Assembly (NCBI GenBank): GCA_947034885.2 | Contig: OX344754.2 | Location: 10,051,001 to 10,115,000, forward strand | Reading direction: 5' to 3' | From: Thuidium tamariscinum | Lineage: Eukaryota; Streptophyta; Bryopsida; Hypnales; Thuidiaceae | DNA length: 64,000 bases | Part shown: positions 23,593-35,959 of the stretch, piece by piece | Position numbering within the stretch: position 1 is the stretch's first letter | How the letters are laid out: the number at the start of each line of letters is the position of its first letter | Position numbers and translations under genes: made by a program | Notes under the pieces: model-generated | Databases searched by the model: none | Seen by the model: the letters and a program-made list of their open reading frames with translations, nothing else | Told to the model about the DNA's origin: nothing

Positions 23593-25410
23593 CGCCGATT
23601 TGATTCTTGGGCAACAAAGCTGGAGGGCAACAATGTAACCTCGCAACGATTCAATTGTACTCTGAGCTTCGAGAGACAGTCTGACCTCAATTGCGAAAGC
23701 CCTAATTTGACCAAACTCCTTGCTGTATGAAATGGAACAAATGCCGATCGACGCTCTTGAAGACCTCAAGAGGCGAGACGCAACTGAACCAGGAAAGTCC
23801 AAGTGGAAGACTATTGCACTAATCGGATTATCGGATGCACATAACGTACGCTTACAAGTGGCTGTTTCAACGTTTCAACAGTGTAGTGGACTTTTGGAAT
23901 GGGTAAGCTTACTTCAACAAAATATAAATTTACACTGAAATCCTTTGGTTCTTGAGACTGAAATCGAAATTTTCTTCCTTCCTTTCTAGATAATTTATCA
24001 AGCGACCAATTCCATATTCTAATTACTAGTGGCTCTGAATGTGGGTGGTCAAAGAAATTGGTTTGAGGTGATTCCCAAAGCATTCAAGCATGCTTGGATG
24101 ATCGAGATTGATAGATCACTTCGTACACTTGAGCAACGAAAGAGGCAACTGCAAGCTACTAGAGGATGCGTGTCCCTTACATAGTGCAACCACAAAGCTA
24201 CGACATGTAGCTAATTTCATATTAGAGACTACAAAGCATCGTCGATGAAGACTATTTCATATTGGAGACTAGGCTCGATATTCAAGAAGCAGCAAAATCA
24301 TTGCACTGTACAAAAGAAAATTTTACTCATACAAACAGAAAGAAAGAGCTATAGTTAGCACGATTCAATAATCCGATACCCCAAAAGACAAAGTCTAATA
24401 TCACACACAAATGTAGTCAGCAGCCGCTGCACATTCAACGGACATGTGTACTTATATGACGACAACAAATTTGAGTGTACCCTTAGATTACACAATCACC
24501 AGTGTTTTGAGTCTAGTGGTATGGAAGGAATGCAACATGATTGTTCTTACATTCAAAAGCTTTCATGTTGGTGCACTGAACTGTACACAAAAGAAAAATA
24601 TGATGCATCTGCTGAAGAAATCAGAAAGAAAGTCGCAAACTAAAGCTCCTAAGTGAACACAATAATGACTTCCTGATGATAAGCCAAGTGGGACGGGCCC
24701 AGTGCAAGGTCTGAGGATCTCCACTTTTCGGTAGCAGTCTACATGTGTTGGGCAGTTCAATTGACCTCCCATCTGAACATTTCAAACTGCACAATTCAGG
24801 AGTTTCCTTACATGGACGTCAAACTAAGTCAACTGCAAAGACGGCACTCTCAGAAACTCAGGCTCAGTGCTTGATCAGAGTATGAAAGAAACTCAGACAA
24901 GCGTACTTACAAGTTCCCTTCCCATGTCGAGATCACCGTGCTGACCTAGCCGCTGTGCTCAAGGCAGTTGTGTCGATCCAAAGCGCTATTAATAGTCAAA
25001 ATTTGAAGAATTGTGATTGCCGACACCATAAAATTTCTGAGCAAGCGTGATTCCAATGGCTGCTCGACACGTCATTGATGGACATCACGACTGAATTCTC
25101 AACCTCTTAACCCGTAAATGGTGTGAACCAATTGAGAGCCTCATCCACAACGGATTCATCCACGAAAGGCCGTAACGTCCACATCATTTGGTAGTTTTGG
25201 AGAAGTTCAGAAGACAAGTCTAATCCAAGAGTACCAACCACCCTTTCCTGTTTTGCCACGCACCATATGCTTGTTTAGACAAAGACCATGAACAAGATCG
25301 ATTCACCAAAGGAACTGCAACCGAAATTGCGTAAAGTTCACACATATCAGAATTCACTAAGACTGTTTAATAAAAAGAGCACTAGTATACGCTATAATGC
25401 TTTGAACCAA
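23593..25410. other. Intergenic region upstream of FAX-like and downstream of the 164-aa gene
   Basis: It should hold the FAX-like promoter (right of 23592) and the 3' UTR of the gene at 25411. One uncertain open frame lies at 24423-24643. Otherwise nothing is recognised. Confidence 0.4.
24423..24643 (+). CDS. Uncertain small exon-like frame
   Basis: An open frame ending in TAA has a balanced, Cys/His-containing composition (FECTLRLHNHQCFESS; QKLSCWC; a C-terminal helix ASAEEIRKKVAN). A second + frame overlaps it. No start codon, splice partner or family is recognised. Confidence 0.2.
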
Positions 25411-26849
25411 TTACTGGAGAAGAGCGCAGTGATTTGAAGAGACCTGCATGAAGTAGTCTTGCCGTAGCATGCCATAAATGGCTGCCATTGTTGTCACATA
25501 GTCTAATGTAAGCACCGGCCGCGCTTTGATATTGAAGAGAATACCTGTAGAAAGGAAATGCACGATTAAAAAACACAACCAGTAAAGTCCTCCTTCAAGA
25601 AGCAAATGCAATAACCTTGCTCTATGTCCGACATGTTTTAAATATCGTGGATAGATGCGTACCTGTCCAATGCCCACTCCTTGTCCAAGATCACCAACTT
25701 CGACAGATTCGGAACTCTCCACACCCTCAGTCAATGCAACATTACCCAACCGCGCGTTCAAGTCGTCATGCATAATTCCATTTACTTCTTCCAGTAACTT
25801 TTGAAGCTCCTCAATGACTGCACGAGCTGGAATCGGAAAAATCAACAACTAAGTCAATCAACCCTAAATCCAACCCTAGAAATATACCATATCTGACCCG
25901 AAGGAAACCTAGTTCATTACAATCGGCCAGGTTCATACTAGAAATTGTGCACAAGAGCTAGGTTTAACTAATTCCCTGGAAATTAAAATGGAAAAGGTTT
26001 AATGTAAGTAGGTTTTCTGGAATATCTCCAGGGGAAGCGGGTTTACTAGATCCGACACTAAATCTTAGTTTCCTCAGGCCAGAAACATTCGGAGCGCAAA
26101 AATGCAAATTAATTATTGTCACACTTGCTTCAAGACAAAGAATCATGCTCTTCATGTATTGAGTGCAGCTAGTTGACGCAAGTTCCATTAAGCCATAGTT
26201 TCTTACTGGAGAAATGGTACTCTACTGACTTAGTTTGTCAAAATTACTACAACATGACTTAGTGTTAGTACTATGTCACTAGACGTTTAAGTACATCCCA
26301 AATAAAAAGATAGCCTGCAGCGAGAGTTGAGACAGCAACACTAAATAGAATGAGTGTTAAAGTCCCTGCCATCAACTTGCAAGAGCAGTAGGCCAGGAGT
26401 ATACCTCGCTGAACGTGGTTTTGGAGGAACTTAAATGCATTGTCCACTGTCGGTTCTTCACATCGCAAACAACAAGCTCCCATCAATATAAGGTGGGAAT
26501 CCAAAAGTTGCAACCAACCCCGAACAGTATTTCACAAATGCATTTTAAGCATTCTAAATCTATGGCAATTTGAATTACTTACACTTGACCAGCACTGCAT
26601 GATTGGTGTGACAATGACGATACCCTGCCTCTTGATACGCTTTCAGACGCTCACTGGGCTCCTTCGCCAGTACTTGGGCCAACGTACTTGAATTATTTAG
26701 AGGCGACCTACGAAACATATCTGAAACCCTAAAACTCAGCACAACTCTTGGTAAAACTTCGAATCGATAAGTCCATGCAAGTAAGTACGAGGTCAATTAC
26801 CAAGCTCTTGTTGAAAGACAGCCAGCATCTGGCTGCTCAGCTTCGCCAT
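25411..26849 (-). CDS. Conserved-looking alpha-helical protein, 164 aa, unrecognised
   Basis: Five exons in coding order: 26849-26801, 26720-26583, 26446-26405, 25826-25695 and 25544-25411. All junctions are GT-AG and phases agree, giving 165 codons with TAA. The start is the first ATG (MAKLSSQMLAVFQQEL); the frame has a stop just upstream. The product is mostly helical with a likely coiled coil (IEELQKLLEEVNGIMHDDLNARLG) and a C-terminal helix (YVTTMAAIYGMLRQDYFMQ). No transmembrane segment or signal is evident. Exon 4 could instead use a donor at 25662, which breaks the phase into exon 5, and exon 5 might splice further. It is transcribed divergently from the thioredoxin-like gene. Many small exons in consistent phase argue for a real host gene. 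Confidence 0.6.
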
Positions 26850-27451
26850 ATCCTCCAGCGCTATCACTCTGGTTGTCCAATCCAGTCATACTCTCAGCAT
26901 AAACGGAAGCCAATAATATAATCAATTAACCCCTAAGAATCCCCTGAGGAAAGACGGATGTAGATTTTGAGTCTTCTTGCATAACAAATCATGACATGAG
27001 AAGAGTCTAGACAGCAGATCATAGCAAACATATATATCAAAATTCATAGCAAAGTTGACGCAGGAGGAAGCCATCTGCTAAAACCCTAGTTGGTAGAATG
27101 AGTCGCTGGAAAGCAGCGTGTCTTGAGATCCATACCTGGCCATGAATGTCTGGAAGAGGCGTGGTGCATTGCTCCCAACCATCGCCATCGCCATACGCTT
27201 GATCACCCAGCGAAAAACACCAAACAGGCAAATGGGCAATCCTCCTGCCGATGTTGGATGTTGCAGGAAGGACGAAAGATGAACGATACGTCCAAAAAGT
27301 GGACGAAACACGTCGCTCCTCCTTCTTCCCCCCTGGTCCAGATTTCGTGTCTACCATCATTCTCTCTTCGCTTCTCAAGCATTTCCTTCACCGTGATACA
27401 GTCAGTTGAGTGTGCACTGGTACCATTCCGTCTATTTCGCAATTGTCGAAG
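26850..27451. promoter_or_regulatory. Shared divergent promoter region
   Basis: The two flanking genes are transcribed away from each other. On - there is a strong donor (CCAG|GTATGG) at about 27136, so a non-coding first exon of the 164-aa gene likely ends there. That leaves about 300 bp or less for both promoters. AAACCCTA words (telo-box type, common in plant housekeeping promoters) occur near 26725 and 27082. No TATA box was identified. Confidence 0.4.
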
Positions 27452-29590
27452 ATGGGTAACCTCAAATTTACCTCCTTCCTCGAATTCGCACTAGTCTGGT
27501 TGTCAATACTGGGCAGCAGAACTGTCTTAGCCCAATTCTCAATCCCGGAGCGATACGATGGGTTCGTGTACAACGGCAAGCCAGACCCTGTGATACGCGG
27601 CCCTGTGCTTTGGGAGGTTTTCGTCGACCCCTTGTGTATCGATTGCAAGATTGGATGGCCGGTGGTGAAGCAAGTGGCGGACCGCTACGGCTCCTCGCTC
27701 GTCGTCATCGTGCATCCCTTCCCTGCTCCGTAAGCTTACGCTGCCTTCTGGATCACAACATCTTGTTTATGTGAAGACTCAAACGATATGAAAGACACAA
27801 CATCTTGTCAAATCAATCCAATGTGTTCACTTGGATGGGACTCTTGCTGAATGTGGATTGAAATGAGGGCATGGGGACTGGTGGAATCGGTGTCAGGTTT
27901 CATCATAATGCGTATTTCGCGTCCCGGGCGCTTCATGTTGCACAGCGTACGAATGCGTCTCTTGTGTATCCCCTATTGGAGCGCATCTTCGCCAACCAGG
28001 TATGGGATTGCTTATGAGGTTTTTTGTACTTCGTTTTGTACATTGCGTTAGGCAATGGGAATCAAGGACATCGGCATCGATAATAATTCGTAAGTTTGCG
28101 AAGACTTAGTTGCCACATCTTTTGATAATTGTGACCTTGATTGCCACTAGTGGATATCTTGTTGATGTGTATGAAGATTCTAACTGACAATCAGAATTTG
28201 ATCTAAGTTTCGAAATGATGTCTGAGACCTTCCCAAGTTCAGTTCGATGATGTTCTGTTTGTCCATCCTCAAAATTTCAACAATTGCGTCTAATGCCAAA
28301 AGATCTTAACAAGCAACGTTTAGACTGAGTACGTACTAACCTGTGAATAAAACGTAATACTCGTAGTTTCGATTGTCTTTATCAGATATACAGCCTGTGC
28401 GAATGCACCATTGAGACTTTGTCACATTAACCTCTAACACGTGAAAGCTTGGGGCTGTGCAGGATTCATTTTTAAACCCTAGCACGAACCATGAGACAGC
28501 AGCACACGTGGTGAGCCGGCTGATAGCTTTGGCGACCGACCTTGGTATCTCCGAGAATTCATTTGAAGCTGGATTTAACGACTCTGTTACCGATCAAGCC
28601 ACTCGAATCTCCTTCAAGGCAAGAAACTTACCCCTCAATGTGGCTAAATTAACCAGGAATATCATATCAGTCATTATTCATGTTGAATGCACAGTACTTG
28701 GCTTTGAAGTTCTTAGAGCCATTTTGGCCGGTCAAAGCGAATTCTCAAAAAATTCCCTAAACAGAACTGTTGCTCTGTTTTCTCTTCTGACTTGATATTA
28801 GTGAGAATAAACTAAGCAGGACTTGTACTACTTTATTTTCTCATTTATAGAGAACATGAAATTTTTTTTTGTCACCTTGAAATTAGAATCACGTTCTGAG
28901 AACCACAAATATGACTGTGACTGAGAAGATTTCATGCATGTTAAACATACAAAACCTCATTGGTTTTAGCCAATGAGAGATGCGTTTTTGACACCTCTTG
29001 TATCACTCTGTCATTAAGTAATCAAAAGAGGGTTATAACTCATAATCCTTCACCTCCTCGTCATTGTAAGCTCTTGATCACTCAAAAGGTACATATATGG
29101 GTAATTTTAATTTAGAAAAACAACCTGGCATTATGTTTAACAACCTTCTGAAGCCTCCCGCAGTCCATATGCCGTGTAGTCAGTAGCCTTGATGCTTGTT
29201 CCAATTCTATTTTATTCTCTCTAGCATGATGCTTTGGATTCCATTTCAGAGAACATTCTCCTCATTGCTGAAGAATGTTTTAATCGTTTTGAATTCACAA
29301 TGTTCAAATTTTGTGCTATTTCAGCACCTGTTTTAACAATCTAGCGAATGCCAATATTCTGAATTACTGCTGTCACTGATTTTTCCATTCTGACTTGGTG
29401 TTGTGACTGCGTGTGAATTGTTTAGTATGGATGCTCCAGAGGAGTGGTTGGCACGCCGACCTATCTAGTCAATGGAGTTGCATTGGCTGGAGCTGATGAG
29501 AGCTGGAGCGTGGACCAGTGGGCTAAGGTTTTTGACCCCATCGTGAAGGCAACTCGAACTGGCTTGGGCATGATATATCCCTCGTCGTAA
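27452..29590 (+). CDS. Secreted thioredoxin-fold protein (DsbA-like)
   Basis: Four exons, 27452-27729, 27897-27999, 28463-28618 and 29426-29590, join in phase to 233 aa plus TAA. Residues 1-27 form a hydrophobic signal peptide (FALVWLSILGS..). Then come PERYDGFVY, a CIDC active site at residues 62-65 after VFVDP, HHNAYFASRALH, EAGFND and a GTPTYLVNG segment with the likely cis-Pro. This matches a plant thioredoxin-superfamily group I recall with YDGFVY and GTPFFYVNG signatures and a usual length near 220 aa. The angiosperm members I remember have Ser at the second Cys, so an intact CxxC here suggests retained redox function. It probably acts in the secretory pathway. Intron 3 has a GC donor (AAG|GCAAGA at 28619). 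An in-frame GTG upstream is not needed. Confidence 0.85.
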
Positions 29591-31622
29591 ATCTGAATCC
29601 TTGTTTTCCTTCAATTCTATTTCTTATCGATGTAGTATGTCCATATATTATTTCGTAGATGGTATATATTTAGAAGGGCTTGCAAATTTCTGCTTCCTTA
29701 GCCTGTGTAATTTTTGTATTCACAACTATGCGGCGTTCACATGGTTTTGTAAGCTATCTTCGTGTTTGTATGCCCAGCGTAAGCTGCGTACCTGAAAGTG
29801 TCACCAGCTCCTCAGCATGGACTCTGTTATTGAAGTGCCATTTTTCTTATCTGGTTGGCAATTGAAATCCAATTGCAACGCATCTTAAGTCTTAACATGT
29901 GTGTAGTGTGCCCTGTGCCATGGCCACAGCCAAAATAAAAGGGATAGGAGATTTCGAATTTTTTTCAATTTATAAAAACATCAAACTGAAAAACTCACAT
30001 TATTAGTTAAAATAGTAAGTCCAAATGTCAGGAAACAAAGCTAGTGCATCCCTCATTTCAAAGGACTTTCCAACAATACTTAGAACATGATCAAGGAACA
30101 CATAAAATCTCATTGTAAAATACATAAAGACTAGTGTAGCCCTATGATGTTGGTCTATAATCCAAAATTCATAACTTTCACACTATATCATGTCTAAATG
30201 ATATGAAACAAAGCTTGTACACCCTTCTTTGCAAAGAAATTTCTAATGGTACTAAGAACGCAACTAAGTCATGGATGGTCCACGTACAAGATTTACAATT
30301 TAGGATAATTTAAGATCCAAGAAGAACTCAAAAATCCATGACTTTTACATTGTGAGTCATAACACTATGAAACAAAACTCATTCCTACCTCTTCACAAAG
30401 AACTTTCCAATGGAACCAAGAACATGACCAAGGGACACAAGGACTTAAAGACTTCAACATAACTATCAAAACAAATAAAACAAATAATATAAAAAAAACT
30501 AAATTTAATGTATGAATGTTTTAGACATTGCAAAGTACAAATGAACTTCTTTGTTAAGCTAAATCTAGCTCCTTGATTCAAATTGCCTTCCTACTAAACT
30601 AATTGCAATTTGTCAAGTCATCAATCGGGTCTTCAATTCTTAAAGGACCAACTTACTAAATTTGGCAACATAGCAATTTTGGATGGGTAGGTGTGTTAGG
30701 AAACTTCTATGTTTTGGTCCCAAACTAATAGAAGGTGGGTAGAAGGATTATATTTCTTGTGCACTAAAATATAGGATATTTGAAAATATGAGTCAAAAGT
30801 ATATTACTCTTTTTTATAAATCGGCAGTTTAGGTAGATTAAAAAATCATTTTTTTGGAAATAAAAATTTGAGATTGGTTTTCTACGTATATGTAGAAAAT
30901 TTTGAATTACTCTATTTTGATGAATGAGTCAAAATTTATGAGGAGTTTCTGTTTGCAAATACTTAGTATAGATCTTCTACTCTAAAGTTAGGTCTAAAGT
31001 AAACTTTGAAGTCTTTTATTTTACTCATTTCTAAACATTTTTTGAAAAAAAAATCATAGGATGTAGATAGTTTATCATAAAATTGCAATAGTTGGGATTG
31101 GTTTTTTTCAATTCCATGACTAAATTCTTAACAATTTATCACTACAAAAGATGTGGGTGTTTTTAGTAGGAGATAATAGTAAGAAAATATTGAAAAGACA
31201 TTGAAAGTCCTGGAAAGTCAACTTGGGAAGTGGAGTCGTGTACATTCAGTTATAAATTCTTAAAAGTCATATAAATGTTCTCGAAAACGTTCTTTTCGGT
31301 CACTGAGCGGCATGTAGACTGTTTTCCTGTAGTGAGCAAGCGGTGTGTTTGGTGTAAAAATAGAAAAAAGCATCTGTTCTTGTCGTCGAGGGCTTGCCGC
31401 ATTGCTCCATTCTTTTCTTCTAGCCTGCCTCAAGCTCGGGACGCTCGCAACAACCGGCGCCGCCACCACCTGGGCACGCACATTCATCGCCAACGCCATT
31501 GTAATCGAATTGCACTTCAAGAAAGCACTTAAGGTAAGCAGAGAGATCGAAACGCGGGAGTAGAAGGAGCTGTAGATCGGCGCGGTGAAGTGTCGGCGAA
31601 GAATTTGCGATAATCGTCGAGA
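29591..31622. other. Intergenic, AT-rich in the middle
   Basis: The 3' UTR of the thioredoxin-like gene probably occupies the first 300 bp. From 29.9 to 31.25 kb the DNA is AT-rich with no gene. From 31.3 kb GC rises, consistent with the promoter and leader of a gene to the right. Confidence 0.45.
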
Positions 31623-31806
31623 ATGGAGGTTAGGGTTTGGTCACGAGTGAAGCGCTGGGTCAAGAACCGTCTCTTCACCGCCTTTTGGCCCATCGTGCAA
31701 TCTCGCATCTTCGTCAAGCTCCGATCGCTGGTGTCGCGGTCACTTGTTCCTGTCTCCCTTTGCGGCGCTGGCGCCGGCCTTAGAACTTACGTAGCTTCAG
31801 TAGTTG
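31623..31806 (+). CDS. Hypothetical first exon, basic N-terminus
   Basis: ATG opens 61 codons ending at a strong donor (GTTG|GTAAGT at 31807). The product starts MEVRVWSRVKRWVKNRLF and looks like a mitochondrial or plastid presequence. A hydrophobic open frame at about 31935-32150 (VVRVVFVGAAFPLGYGALLG) could belong to it, but no splice pair gives matching phase. The gene is therefore incomplete or decayed. Confidence 0.3.
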
Positions 31807-33137
31807 GTAAGTGCGCTCCCGTCTGAAATTTTTTTCTACATTGTTTGATTCTTGTTCATCTGGAGCTGCCTTGACGTGGTCTCCTCATAGTTCACAATCT
31901 GCTGCTATGAGATGATTTGTTTTTTAGGGTTCAAGGTTCAAGGTTTGGGGCATACTCGTGAGCATTGTGACTAGGCCTGTGAATTTGAGCGTGGTGCGGG
32001 TGGTATTTGTTGGCGCAGCTTTTCCATTGGGCTATGGCGCTTTGTTGGGGGCGGCAACGGTGGCGGGCGTGTTGGGATTGCTCAGGTTGCATGCACGGCT
32101 GTTTCCTCCGCAGCCTTCATCCAGATTCGTCAGTGTCTTTCGCACGCAAAGAGTAAGCCATTTCATTCAGCAAATCTTCTTTGACAGTGAATTCAATCCG
32201 GTTGATTGCCGAATTGGATTGGCAGATGATCACCATTATTTCTTTAAAACAACTGGTTCAGAATTTCGTTGATAGAGAGACAGATGATTGACAGAATTAG
32301 GAATGTATCACTAATTTCGAACTGGTTACTGAAAATGTAAAGCCCTCTGAACATGACAAACCTACCGTATCAATTCCCTGTTCCAATTCCACCTGCCTCC
32401 CTGAATTCTAGTGAATGAAATCTTCAATACAAGGAGTTCATTTAGTGCAGATACTCAGATACGCCTACTCTGAACATTCAAGAGGTTTATCTAACTTAGT
32501 GAATATAATGTCTTCTCTCTCTAGGGCCAATATGAATCCTCGATCTTGTAGGCTGACCTACTTCCTGAGCCACAGGTAAGGTTGGAGAGCTTGATGAGTA
32601 AGGCTGGAGTGCAGAATGTTGGGGATGGGCAAGCTGCTTAACTTCGTCTCTGCAGGATCCTCTGCTTGCTCTGCATCGTCTCCATTCAGTTGTTGCTGTC
32701 CTTGTTGCGGTCTTGTTTCTTTCTTTTCTTGCAGTTCAGGAGCACCATTCCCGAGATGTTGCTTGCAGACCTAGCCACCGGCTCACATCATTCTAAACAA
32801 GAATTTTCAAACTCACAGCAGCAGGTCTTGAGCATTGGCGATTGGAAAGGGTAGTCTCGTGTGCAACATTTGGTTTTGGCAGATGAGATGTGGTAACAAT
32901 CTTGTATCTTGGAGTCAAGAGGTCAAGGGTTGCACATGCCTTTCTTGTTTTTATCACGTTTCACCTTGATTTTCAACATTTTTCAAATCTTGTGTGTTAT
33001 AGTGAGATAAGATTGTCATCCCTTCCATCTCGTGCTTTGTAAAACATCCCGTCCTGCCTGCCTGCACTTCCGCCTCGGCTTCTTTTTTCGTCGTCTTCTC
33101 CATCTCGATTTCCCCGCTCGTTCAGTTCGCCACCACC
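31807..33137. other. Spacer between two small genes
   Basis: Apart from the hydrophobic frame near 31.95-32.15 kb, nothing coding is supported. The last 150 bp are pyrimidine-rich (TCCATCTCGATTTCCCC), typical of a plant 5' leader for the gene at 33138. Confidence 0.4.
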
Positions 33138-34022
33138 ATGGTGAGGGCTCGTCTTGCTTCCGGCCTCGCCCGAGCTGCACGCGCCGCCACCAGTGCACCT
33201 CGCCAGGCTCTCTTCTCAGGTCTGGATTGAACCAAGATCCTGTCCGTTGTATATTTCTCTCGACTCTTCTGCCTTATGTATTGCGTTGATGCTTTGGAGT
33301 TTACGAGATTCATTCTTTTGTGTTTGTATATTCTAGTGTGATTTCATATATTTGGAGGATTTTCGTCTAGAGTATGTCGAATGTGTGTGCTAGTGATAGG
33401 AGTTTTGAGAATTCTTGATTTGAATGTCTCAGTTTAGTAGGTAGAGTGCTCTGAAGATAGTGATCGGTGCTATTGAGAACCGTAAGTTCTGATGCAACCA
33501 CATTATATCATTCGCTTGAATTTAGTTTGCATTTGTGAAGATCAGATTTTTGGCATTCGATTTTGTGTAGCGGCGAGATCTAGTATCTGAAGCTCGAAAG
33601 GGCGTGTATGTGAATGCATTGGATCTAGCACTAGGGTTTGTGTGGTTTGTTTGCGTACTAGGGTTTGTGTGGAGCAAAACGATAGTTGTACGTAGGTGTC
33701 ATTATGTTCTCATGTAGATCTAATCTAGAGAGTTTATCGTTTATTAGTGGTGTTTAATCTTCGAGAAATGCAGTGGCGATGATAGAAAGCACCGGTTGAG
33801 ATTTGCTTTGTTGATTTGAGGATTTTTCTTATTGGATATTTGTTGCGGGTGGTGGCAGATGGTCGTGCAGCTTTGGCTGCCGCCGCTTGTAGAGGCAATG
33901 GAGCTGCGGCGGCGGCAATTGCTGGCCGGGCTTCCGCAGGCACCAATGGTGGATACAGCAGGTGGTTCCCAGCTGCTGCGTTCTTGCCAGCAGCAAGTAC
34001 TCGTCCTGACCATTTACTCTAG
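33138..34022 (+). CDS. Small probable mitochondrial protein, 81 aa
   Basis: Exons 33138-33219 and 33859-34022 join in phase (phase 1; donor GTCTGG, acceptor GGTGGCAG) to 81 aa plus TAG. The ATG is in a strong context (CCACCATGGTG). The N-terminus MVRARLASGLARAARAATS is rich in Arg, Ala and Ser with no acidic residues, a typical amphipathic mitochondrial presequence. The rest is Ala/Gly-rich and ends WFPAAAFLPAASTRPDHLL. I cannot name the family. A donor-like GTACTC inside exon 2 at 33997 could extend the gene differently. Confidence 0.5.
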
Positions 34023-34753
34023 ATTTGTGAAAAACTAAATATCATTGTCATTGAGAGATAAAATTTCATTCCTGTAGTTTAATGTTTGTTTCCATCAAAC
34101 AGTAATGTATATAGAAAAGACGCAGTAATGTATATAGAAAAAACTAGACGGTACAGTTTTTGTAACAGACAGGGGTGATTGGAGATTTGTGGAGACTTTT
34201 GAAGGAAGTGTTTTCAGAATTTGGCGTCTGAAACTTGACTGGGGCGTGAATTTAGGAATTGTATTTTCTGTGTTATTCTCTGGAAAAACACCTATCACTG
34301 TGTCTGGTTTGAGTGCAGAATTGACAAAACAGGAGTGCTTGGAATTTGAAAATGTTGCTGCCATGAGAGATGATTGACATGGCTTCTTGCGGGATGGCTT
34401 ATTGTAGGAAGATTTTAGTTTTCTTTGTAGATTTAGATTTGTTCTTTGATTTTATATTTTTTGTCCTTAGATTTTTGTTTCCTTAATAGATTTAGATTTG
34501 TTATTAGATTTCAGATTTTTTTCCGTAGATTTTAGATTTTTTTTCATAGATTTGGAATTTTCATAGATTTAGACCTTATCATATGTACATTTGGACTTCT
34601 TGTAAGAAATAAAATTTCTTGGTGATTTTGGCTCTCTAAAATGTATAAATTTTTACAAAGTAGAATGTCTCCTATAGAAGATTTTGTTTCTAGTTTGAGT
34701 TGTCTTTTAAGAATGCTGAAAGCAATGCCAAATTCATTAAATTGACCTTTCAT
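34023..34753. other. AT-rich DNA downstream of the small gene
   Basis: Contains several repeats of a GATTT(A/T)GATTTTT type between 34430 and 34570, probably slippage-derived. No gene. Confidence 0.45.
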
Positions 34754-34877
34754 CAAGGTATTTTAATGCAAGTCCTAGACACATGATTTTAAGCAAATTT
34801 TACTTAAAGTACATGACCTTTCAATATGCATTTTTTGACTTAAAATCGCACTTAAAACACCCCTTTCTCTTGTAGTG
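34754..34877 (+). mobile_element. Decayed copy of the palindromic MITE
   Basis: It ends with ACTTAAAACACCCCTTTCTC then TTGTAGTG, the same right terminus as the element ending at 35483. The left end (GGTATTTTAATGCAAG) is a weak inverted match. Confidence 0.5.
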
Positions 34878-35271
34878 TTAATATTTTGAATCATTCTCTA
34901 TTTCTTTCTACTTACTATTTTTTTCCAATATGTTGTACAATTCCAAATAATCTAAAAAATTTCAAGTATGTATCCAACTTGTCTTAAAGAATGAATCCAA
35001 AGAAGCATCACTATTTGAGACATTTTTTCATATGAATATGAGCTTGTGAAGTGTTGTTGCCTAGTTCTTTGCAATGCCTCGAAATGGATTTTTGTAAATC
35101 CAAAAGCTCATATCTTGCAATCTACAAGGTGGAAATTTCTGAAATTTTTTCCACATGTTTTCAAGTGAAAAATGCTAAAAGATCTTATGGTTACATATGT
35201 TCAAAAATGATTTTTTTCCAAAAAAAATTGACAATTTTGGAGCATTTTTGGTGAAAACATAGTCGAGAACT

Positions 35272-35483
35272 CACTATAAGAGAAAGGGGTGTTTTAAGTA
35301 TAGTCCTAGAGATAACATTTTAACTAATGACCTTTATAGGAGACTTTAAGTAAGAAATAAGTGTCTTTCTAGTAAAATTTTACTAAAAAAACACTTATTT
35401 CTTACTTAAAGTCTCCTATAAAGTTCATAACTTAAGATGTTATCTCTAAGACTATACTTAAAACACCCCTTTCTCTTGTAGTG
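35272..35483. mobile_element. Palindromic CACTA-ended MITE, 212 bp
   Basis: Nearly the whole element is one inverted repeat: CACTATAAGAGAAAGGGGTG at the left and its complement (CACCCCTTTCTCTTGTAGTG) at the right, with arms continuing to a short centre near 35378. Ends of CACTA/CACTAC type suggest En/Spm relationship. A target-site duplication is not clear. Confidence 0.75.
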
Positions 35484-35959
35484 AATTGACACTTGTGGAA
35501 GATGATGCTCCATTCTACCTTACTTCCATCACAATGGATACTAGCTCATAAGGTATCAAAACTTATGTCACCAACAAACTCTCCAAAACTAAACCTCCAT
35601 AAAAAATGTATAGAAGATTGTCAAAGATTTGTTGCGACATTCTTGTAGACAAACAAATAATGAAAGATATGGTTCAAAATATTCAAACAATGTGGAATAC
35701 AATACGATATCTCTTGAGCAACTTCTTCATTAGAAGTATGCATGACAGAATGCAAGCATTTGGACACAGAAACAAGTTGTTTTCCTCCAAGTCCTCACAG
35801 AATTCTCACACAGAAACACACTCCTTTCTCACCGACAAAGAATGGAATGCCCACTGAGTTCCTCCTCAATCACCCATCCTCCACCGAATTCTCTCCTACA
35901 AAAACACACTCCACTCTCCTCAATCCGACAAGGAAATCAATGCGACCATATTATAATCA

